Positions 60,203 through 64,000 of a stretch of 64,000 bases of DNA are shown in pieces. Source of the stretch: Lepidodermella squamata. Taxonomy: Eukaryota > Gastrotricha. A program made the position numbers and the translations under genes. The first letter of the stretch is position 1. Each line of letters begins with the position of its first letter. The notes under the pieces were generated by a model. The model was given only the letters and a program-made list of their open reading frames with translations. It made no database searches and had not been told where the DNA came from. Location: assembly GCA_047495785.1 (NCBI GenBank), contig JBLDXI010000010.1, positions 1,240,001 through 1,304,000 of the forward strand, read 5' to 3'.

Positions 60203-63200
60203 ATGCGGTATCAGTTGGTTCCTAGTTCCCAGGGCAACTTGCTGCCGAATGAGATTAAAGGAGATCAGTTTGTCAACGTAGTTCCTGTGCGAGCCAATGG
60301 AGCTTCCTCCAACGATAGAATCGTTGTCGTCAGACACGGCGGTCAGCTCACTGCGCTAAAGTTGGATTCCTCAACTTGGCATGCCATCTGGGAACCACTT
60401 CGCTATTGTCAAAACGACATATTCGACCCGGATAGGTATCCATGGGCCGTTGTCGGAGGTGTTTTGCCTGAAAGCAGCCTAATTGCCGTCCGTCACCCGC
60501 AAGGCTTCACGTTCTACCAGCCTGACAGCATCGAAAGAGAAATGACCTTTCTTAACACCCAAAACGACATTTTCTCAAACAGATACACCGATATTGCGAT
60601 AGGTCAGTTTTTTCCATCAAAAGATACTTTCGCCATGGTCACGCGTCGCCAGAGTGAAAAAGTAGCCCAATTTTATTTCGTCGACGCGGACTGGTTGCGA
60701 GAAGACAGCGGGGTTCCGATCAACGAAGTTGATACTGAAGATTTCAGCCCACCGGCGCATTGGTTCGATTCGAAAAGTCAGCTGTTAACGGCCAGTGATG
60801 CCTTTGTCATTAGGTCGAACCGTGGAATCGAGTTCTACAGGTTCGATTCGGACTCAAAGCCAGTTGTTATCGCTAAAACTTCAGCTTTGGGCGCAGCGAC
60901 CGATAGCAATGAGCGCGTTTTTTTCGCAAGGGTTGCTGGTCATGAAAACTCTGTCGATGATATAATTCACATCAATAGAGAAGGCCTATTCGTATACACA
61001 TACAGCAGCCAGAAGGCTGACTTCTACAACTATGCGGTGAACACGGATTTATCAGAGCGCAACGGCTGGCGGCCTGCGTTTTCATCTTCGATAACATTTT
61101 CCGATATTGACGGCGACCAAAAAGATGATATTCTCTTCACGGGAACAGACGGCTTGCAGGCAATCTCATTTGACAGCACGTCGAAGAAATGGGTCACTTT
61201 GATATCGCCACAATCGCTCCCAAGCTCGGTGCGACTTGCAAAGGTCGTCGGCAAGTTGGCGCCGTCCTCCCTTTTCCTGCTCGATCAAAGTGGCCGACTC
61301 CGATGGGCTTCAGTTGAACGCATGATTCTGACTACTACAACAACAACGGTTCCGACAACGATTTCTTCAACAACTGCTTCTACAACTACGTCCAGGGAGA
61401 TTTCAACGCCCACAATTGTTGATGATGAAGAGTTTGTACCTGAAACCTACTGCCCACCGCCTGAAAGAACCGAGCTGCGTTTGGCTGAAAGGTTGGGCTT
61501 GATTTCTTTGACAAAAAACGCTGTTGACCTGCAAAAAGGTCTTGTTCGATTCGATCTTCCGCTGATCGACGTCAAGTTTCCAGTTGAGTTGAGCATTTGG
61601 GTATCTTACAATTCCGAGAATAGAACTGATTTCCTCGGAAAAGGCTGGTCGATTCCGCTTTGCAAGGATTTTGTCTACGTCGACTTCAAAGGCAGCGTTT
61701 TCCCCGAAGATCATCAGTACGTTCTGGTTTTGGAAGGAGTTCAGTTGAAGCTGGAAAAGGAGCTTCCATCGAACGGTGGAATTTGGAAGTTCAAACTAGC
61801 CGAGACAGATGTTGTCAAGGACAAAAACGTGAAGATTGAATACGACACAAACAACCAGGCTTGGCATGTTGAAAGCAAAGATGAAAAGATCATCTATGAA
61901 ACGCACCAGCGCGTTGCATCTTGGCCTAACTGGCGTGGCAAGGGCGAGGATAATGATCACGACCGTGCTTCTTTTATCGTCGGTTGGCACATGTCGAGGC
62001 GATTGAATAAAGCGACAAACGCATTGTTGCAATACAAATATGAGGTGGAGAGAGGCTACATTGACAAAGCCGAATATACGGCCGACATTGCACTGTCTTC
62101 GATCGACGACGGAGCTGGAACTAGCGTCACTTTTAGCTACGGCACTCGAGACGAAATTAGGACAAATAAACATGATCGCTACTCCTCGAATCCATTCGCT
62201 GTTCTGAAAAGAAATATGTTTTTAAAGCGCTTGGACTTGGCAACGCCTTATGTTAGGCAATCGCTTGAATTTCTTTACGAAGTTCGAAACGAGGAGCGTT
62301 TGCTGACTGGGATTGCGCAAAATTTCATCAGCGGCGTTCGTGATGATGTTCTTAGGTTCAGTTACGAGTCGCAAGGCCTTCTGAGTTCTCTTTCACTGCC
62401 CTCTGGAGCTAAAATCGACTTTTCCTACTCATCCATGGAAGGTCCGTACGTATGGTTGACTCAAGGCGACGTCATAAGGATTCCGGCTGTGACACCGCCC
62501 AAAATTGCCTACGGACCAACCTACGCCGTGATAACATACCGTCACGGAGCTGGCAGCGATTCGATTGAGATAAGAGTGTATGACAGAGCTATCCGCAATT
62601 TGAAAGCTTCATTCTCCTCGGTCAAAGTTGACCTGATCCAAGACTATAGCGTGCTGGCATTTGACCACATGTTTGCAATTGCTGTCGCCAGCGAACGTTC
62701 TACTGAAGTTTTCCTTTTCGCTTGCCATGGCAAGGAAAAATGGGTTGAACGGCCGACGACGTTCAAATTCGCAGCGAAATCCCAAGTTAAAATTGCCGAG
62801 CGTTTCGTCGCTGCCCTCGAACCAGGATTTGACAATCAGATCAGGCTAATTTCCAAGGCTAACGAGTACGCCTGGATCGAAAAAGGCTTTGACGTTCCTA
62901 GGAAGATTAAACGCTTGGCATTTAATCATAATTTTTTGCTGGCGTTCGATGATGTCGAGCTGGCAATGTTCCAATTTAATGCTGAATCGAAACAATGGCA
63001 TCGAACGGTGCTGGGAAGCTTCCCAAACGCGGCTCAGCATAAACTTCCATTCGATTTGCAGGATGATGTACACAACCAGTTTTTCGACGCCATCAATGTC
63101 TACGGTCTTCGAATACATGGTAATGCCATTATGATGAACAGAATCGAGAACAACTCGGGGACTCTGATAGCCCGCATAATTTTGATCATTCTGAACGGCA

Positions 63201-64000
63201 GCTATCGCGTCATTTCAACGGAAGAGTTCACCGTTTCGCGTGAAACTATCATGGATCTCACGATGGAGCAGGAAAATAAAGGTACCAAACTTGAAATTAG
63301 CTACGAGTGGGATTCTGGCTCATCCAAATACAGACTTCGACTGAAAAGCTTCAGTGGAAAAGCTTACGAAGAACTTGAGAGCGCCATAAGCAATACGAAC
63401 CAACGCGAAGAAGTATACAAAAACGTATTGAAGAAATGGAACGAAGACTTGCACGATAAGTTGTTGACTAAGACTTCTCCAATGAAACTGGAGAAATATC
63501 TTGCGAATGTAGGAAATGAAGGCATAATTCTTGGCAGCGATGTGATTTTTCGCATGACTGGCTCTAGGTGGAAGAAAGAAGACTTCGCTGTGAATTCTGT
63601 TCCAATTGGCAAATATTTCGTTCTAGAGAGTGAACTGGACTCAAACAAAAAGCGTCTCTATCGCCAAGACGAAGATGGCAAGAAAACCGGAGGTGTCCTT
63701 AAAGAGATGTCATCCGATGTGTTCCTAAACCGCTACCCGAGTTATATCGCCTTCAAATCGGGTGATAGCGATGTTGAGCTTGTTATCTTCGAAGACGAAA
63801 AGACTCTGGGAAGTTCAGTCACATATCGAGACGAACAGCTTGTGCTTGACAGCGATGGCGCTAATTTGATGACGCATGAAAAGAATGCGAAAGAGATTCG
63901 GATCCGTCCAATGCTGGCTTTGATCAGGTCGAAAGGAAAATCCTATGTCAGTGAAATGAATATGGCTGGTCGGCGGACGTCGTATCACAGAAAACTAGAC
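60203..64000 (+). CDS. FG-GAP/RHS-like giant protein of toxin-complex type, 5' part, intronless
   Basis: An uninterrupted frame of 1266 codons from ATG 60203 to the window end, still open. Residues ~1-370 read as beta-propeller-like repeats, including a calcium-binding FG-GAP/VCBS-type motif SDIDGDQKDDILFTG (~residues 300-315). A Thr-rich linker follows (~375-401). Then comes an RHS/toxin-complex signature, KGLVRFDLPLIDVKFPVE then FLGKGWSIP (~442-480), and long beta-rich sequence. This resembles the SpvB/TcB-TcC/RHS families, which are mainly bacterial; the complete domain set lies beyond the window. No signal peptide is evident. The lack of introns over 3.8 kb contrasts with every neighbour and suggests horizontal acquisition or retroposition. 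Function in the host is unknown. Confidence 0.75.
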   Translation, partial: MRYQLVPSSQGNLLPNEIKGDQFVNVVPVRANGASSNDRIVVVRHGGQLTALKLDSSTWHAIWEPLRYCQNDIFDPDRYPWAVVGGVLPESSLIAVRHPQGFTFYQPDSIEREMTFLNTQNDIFSNRYTDIAIGQFFPSKDTFAMVTRRQSEKVAQFYFVDADWLREDSGVPINEVDTEDFSPPAHWFDSKSQLLTASDAFVIRSNRGIEFYRFDSDSKPVVIAKTSALGAATDSNERVFFARVAGHENSVDDIIHINREGLFVYTYSSQKADFYNYAVNTDLSERNGWRPAFSSSITFSDIDGDQKDDILFTGTDGLQAISFDSTSKKWVTLISPQSLPSSVRLAKVVGKLAPSSLFLLDQSGRLRWASVERMILTTTTTTVPTTISSTTASTTTSREISTPTIVDDEEFVPETYCPPPERTELRLAERLGLISLTKNAVDLQKGLVRFDLPLIDVKFPVELSIWVSYNSENRTDFLGKGWSIPLCKDFVYVDFKGSVFPEDHQYVLVLEGVQLKLEKELPSNGGIWKFKLAETDVVKDKNVKIEYDTNNQAWHVESKDEKIIYETHQRVASWPNWRGKGEDNDHDRASFIVGWHMSRRLNKATNALLQYKYEVERGYIDKAEYTADIALSSIDDGAGTSVTFSYGTRDEIRTNKHDRYSSNPFAVLKRNMFLKRLDLATPYVRQSLEFLYEVRNEERLLTGIAQNFISGVRDDVLRFSYESQGLLSSLSLPSGAKIDFSYSSMEGPYVWLTQGDVIRIPAVTPPKIAYGPTYAVITYRHGAGSDSIEIRVYDRAIRNLKASFSSVKVDLIQDYSVLAFDHMFAIAVASERSTEVFLFACHGKEKWVERPTTFKFAAKSQVKIAERFVAALEPGFDNQIRLISKANEYAWIEKGFDVPRKIKRLAFNHNFLLAFDDVELAMFQFNAESKQWHRTVLGSFPNAAQHKLPFDLQDDVHNQFFDAINVYGLRIHGNAIMMNRIENNSGTLIARIILIILNGSYRVISTEEFTVSRETIMDLTMEQENKGTKLEISYEWDSGSSKYRLRLKSFSGKAYEELESAISNTNQREEVYKNVLKKWNEDLHDKLLTKTSPMKLEKYLANVGNEGIILGSDVIFRMTGSRWKKEDFAVNSVPIGKYFVLESELDSNKKRLYRQDEDGKKTGGVLKEMSSDVFLNRYPSYIAFKSGDSDVELVIFEDEKTLGSSVTYRDEQLVLDSDGANLMTHEKNAKEIRIRPMLALIRSKGKSYVSEMNMAGRRTSYHRKLD

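Overview
This is animal nuclear DNA. The genes are intron-rich, with GT-AG introns mostly 45-80 bp long. They encode LamG-like, EGF, ShKT, CCP/sushi and Cys-loop channel proteins, and AATAAA signals follow several stop codons. The short introns together with ShKT modules suggest a small-genome invertebrate, perhaps an ecdysozoan such as a tardigrade or nematode-like animal. I cannot fix the phylum from the sequence. Every supported gene is on the + strand.

The window is dominated by a tandem array of six paralogous giant type I membrane proteins, called A-F here. A (1-1559) is only a 3' end. B (4268-11371), C (13532-22721), D (25329-33764), E (35039-44047) and F (51738-59305) run from signal peptide to stop. 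I built exon models by hand. The spliced CDS is an exact multiple of three in B (2008 aa), C (2232 aa), E (2566 aa) and F (2138 aa). The shared plan is: signal peptide, LamG-like domains (4 in C, 5 in B and F, 7 in E) alternating with EGF modules, a variable EGF array, two ShKT modules, five CCP modules, one TM helix and a conserved basic cytoplasmic tail of about 115 residues. Domain boundaries are almost all phase 1, so modules can be lost, gained, converted or skipped without breaking the frame. The array shows each of these: C lost EGF4+LamG5 and keeps a fossil exon in an intron; D carries a frame-breaking LamG2/LamG3 fusion that exon skipping would bypass; B and D share a 223-bp identical tract crossing an intron; C and D alone carry an AbfB-like beta-trefoil exon and a long EGF dimer array; E duplicated a LamG-EGF-LamG-EGF block; F duplicated an EGF block and shows intron gain, intron loss and a GC-AG intron.

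Between E and F lie two tandem Cys-loop ligand-gated channel genes (44462-45819 and 46212-47754). The second has a hAT-like MITE with a perfect 8-bp target duplication in its intron. A gene-poor stretch (47755-51737) holds a decayed R2-like retrotransposon end. After F an uninterrupted reading frame (60203 to the window end, 1266 codons, no intron) encodes an FG-GAP/RHS-like protein of bacterial-toxin-complex type, a candidate for horizontal acquisition.

Intergenic DNA contains a 980-bp nested foldback element with 8-bp target duplication, two solo end copies of the same family, a 339-bp inverted-repeat element, a 38-bp minisatellite and a ~1.05-kb insertion between D and its ancestral upstream region. 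The receptors probably act at the cell surface in glycan or protein recognition or adhesion. That role is inferred from domains only.
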